NCBI RefSeq assembly: GCF_001579845.1
Contig: NZ_CP007440.1
Coordinates: forward strand, 3,246,029-3,310,028
Source of the DNA: Rhodoplanes sp. Z2-YC6860
GTDB lineage: Bacteria; Pseudomonadota; Alphaproteobacteria; Rhizobiales; Xanthobacteraceae
Length of the DNA stretch: 64,000 nucleotides
Direction: 5' to 3'
How positions within the stretch are numbered: position 1 is the stretch's first letter; each line of letters starts with the position of its first letter. Position numbers and translations under genes: made by a program. Under the pieces are notes generated by a model. That model searched no databases. It was not told the origin of the DNA and saw only the letters and a list, made by a program, of their open reading frames with translations. This document shows, piece after piece, positions 63,874 through 64,000 of this stretch.

Positions 63874-64000
63874 ATGACCCTGGCTGCGCTGCAAATTCCG
63901 GCCCTATTACCGGCTTTCACCGGACTATGGTGTGTTGCCGCGCTGCTGGTGACCGCAGCCCTGGGGGTCCTGATTGGCGGGCGGTCTTGGAGCTTCGCGC
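63874..64000 (+). CDS. Start of a membrane protein, cut by the window edge
   Basis: From ATG 63874 the frame reads TLAALQIPALLPAFTG then LWCVAALLVTAALGVLIGG, a membrane span, and is open to the end. An upstream TTG at 63829 is in the same frame. It could be the N-terminus of a membrane sensor or enzyme; too little is visible to name it. A palindrome CCGGGAAC/GTTCCCGG at 63838-63858 lies just upstream. Confidence 0.45.
   Translation, partial: MTLAALQIPALLPAFTGLWCVAALLVTAALGVLIGGRSWSFA

Overview
The DNA is G+C-rich and densely coded. It is stocked with aromatic-acid catabolism genes, Liv-type and Bug/TctC-type solute-binding proteins, and small palindromic intergenic repeats. This points to a soil or freshwater alphaproteobacterium of the Hyphomicrobiales (Bradyrhizobium / Rhodopseudomonas / Pseudolabrys neighbourhood). 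That placement is inferred from gene content and repeat style only; there is no rRNA, tRNA or housekeeping marker in the window.

Layout. (1) 1-3414: a small accessory block. Two minus-strand genes encode a protein with a nine-cysteine tail and a VDEVWH-type protein. Diverging from them is a visibly more A/T-rich two-gene operon: an HExxH zinc-metallopeptidase-like protein followed by a protein whose full-length pattern fits bacterial gasdermins. (2) 3511-9010: a periplasmic RidA-like protein, a Bug receptor, a 0.9-kb intergenic block with hairpins and palindromic repeats, and a three-gene gluconate-2-dehydrogenase-like flavocytochrome oxidoreductase. (3) 9086-26212: a large catabolic locus. 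Thiolase and CoA-ligase genes face a six-gene minus operon (Rieske oxygenase alpha and beta, Cys-less thiolase, OB/zinc-ribbon-SDR fusion, cyclase, SDR). Divergent from that operon is a Liv-type ABC transporter operon with a LivM-LivG fusion, followed by a CoA ligase, an EthD-like protein, a racemase-fold protein and an isochorismatase-fold protein. A 24-bp perfect inverted repeat lies between the two divergent operons. (4) 26375-36508: an M15-like peptidase, a second complete Liv system, a Bug receptor, a GntR/FCD regulator divergent from a second Rieske oxygenase pair, and an NMT1-type binding protein. (5) 36688-46260: SDR, long amidase, a complete MalFGK/Ugp-like ABC importer, a secreted alpha/beta hydrolase and a Bug receptor. 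(6) 46696-52372: small proteins, a lysozyme-like protein, two Bug receptors, a LigB/LigA-type extradiol dioxygenase and an MBL-fold hydrolase. (7) 52757-62404: a 2,480-residue Thr/Ser/Gln repeat protein directly followed by a SPINDLY/OGT-type (GT41) glycosyltransferase. (8) 62467 to the end: a lipoprotein, a palindromic repeat, an exported Ala/Pro-rich protein and the start of a membrane protein.

How the genes fit together. Most of the window imports (ABC, Bug) and degrades aromatic or CoA-linked organic acids: ring hydroxylation by Rieske oxygenases, ring cleavage by the LigAB type, CoA activation, thiolysis, and amide or ester hydrolysis. Two loci stand out from this routine. One is the metallopeptidase-gasdermin-like pair, a candidate abortive-infection module with an unfamiliar protease. 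The other is the Thr-rich repeat protein next to an O-GlcNAc-transferase homologue, a candidate dedicated substrate-enzyme pair.
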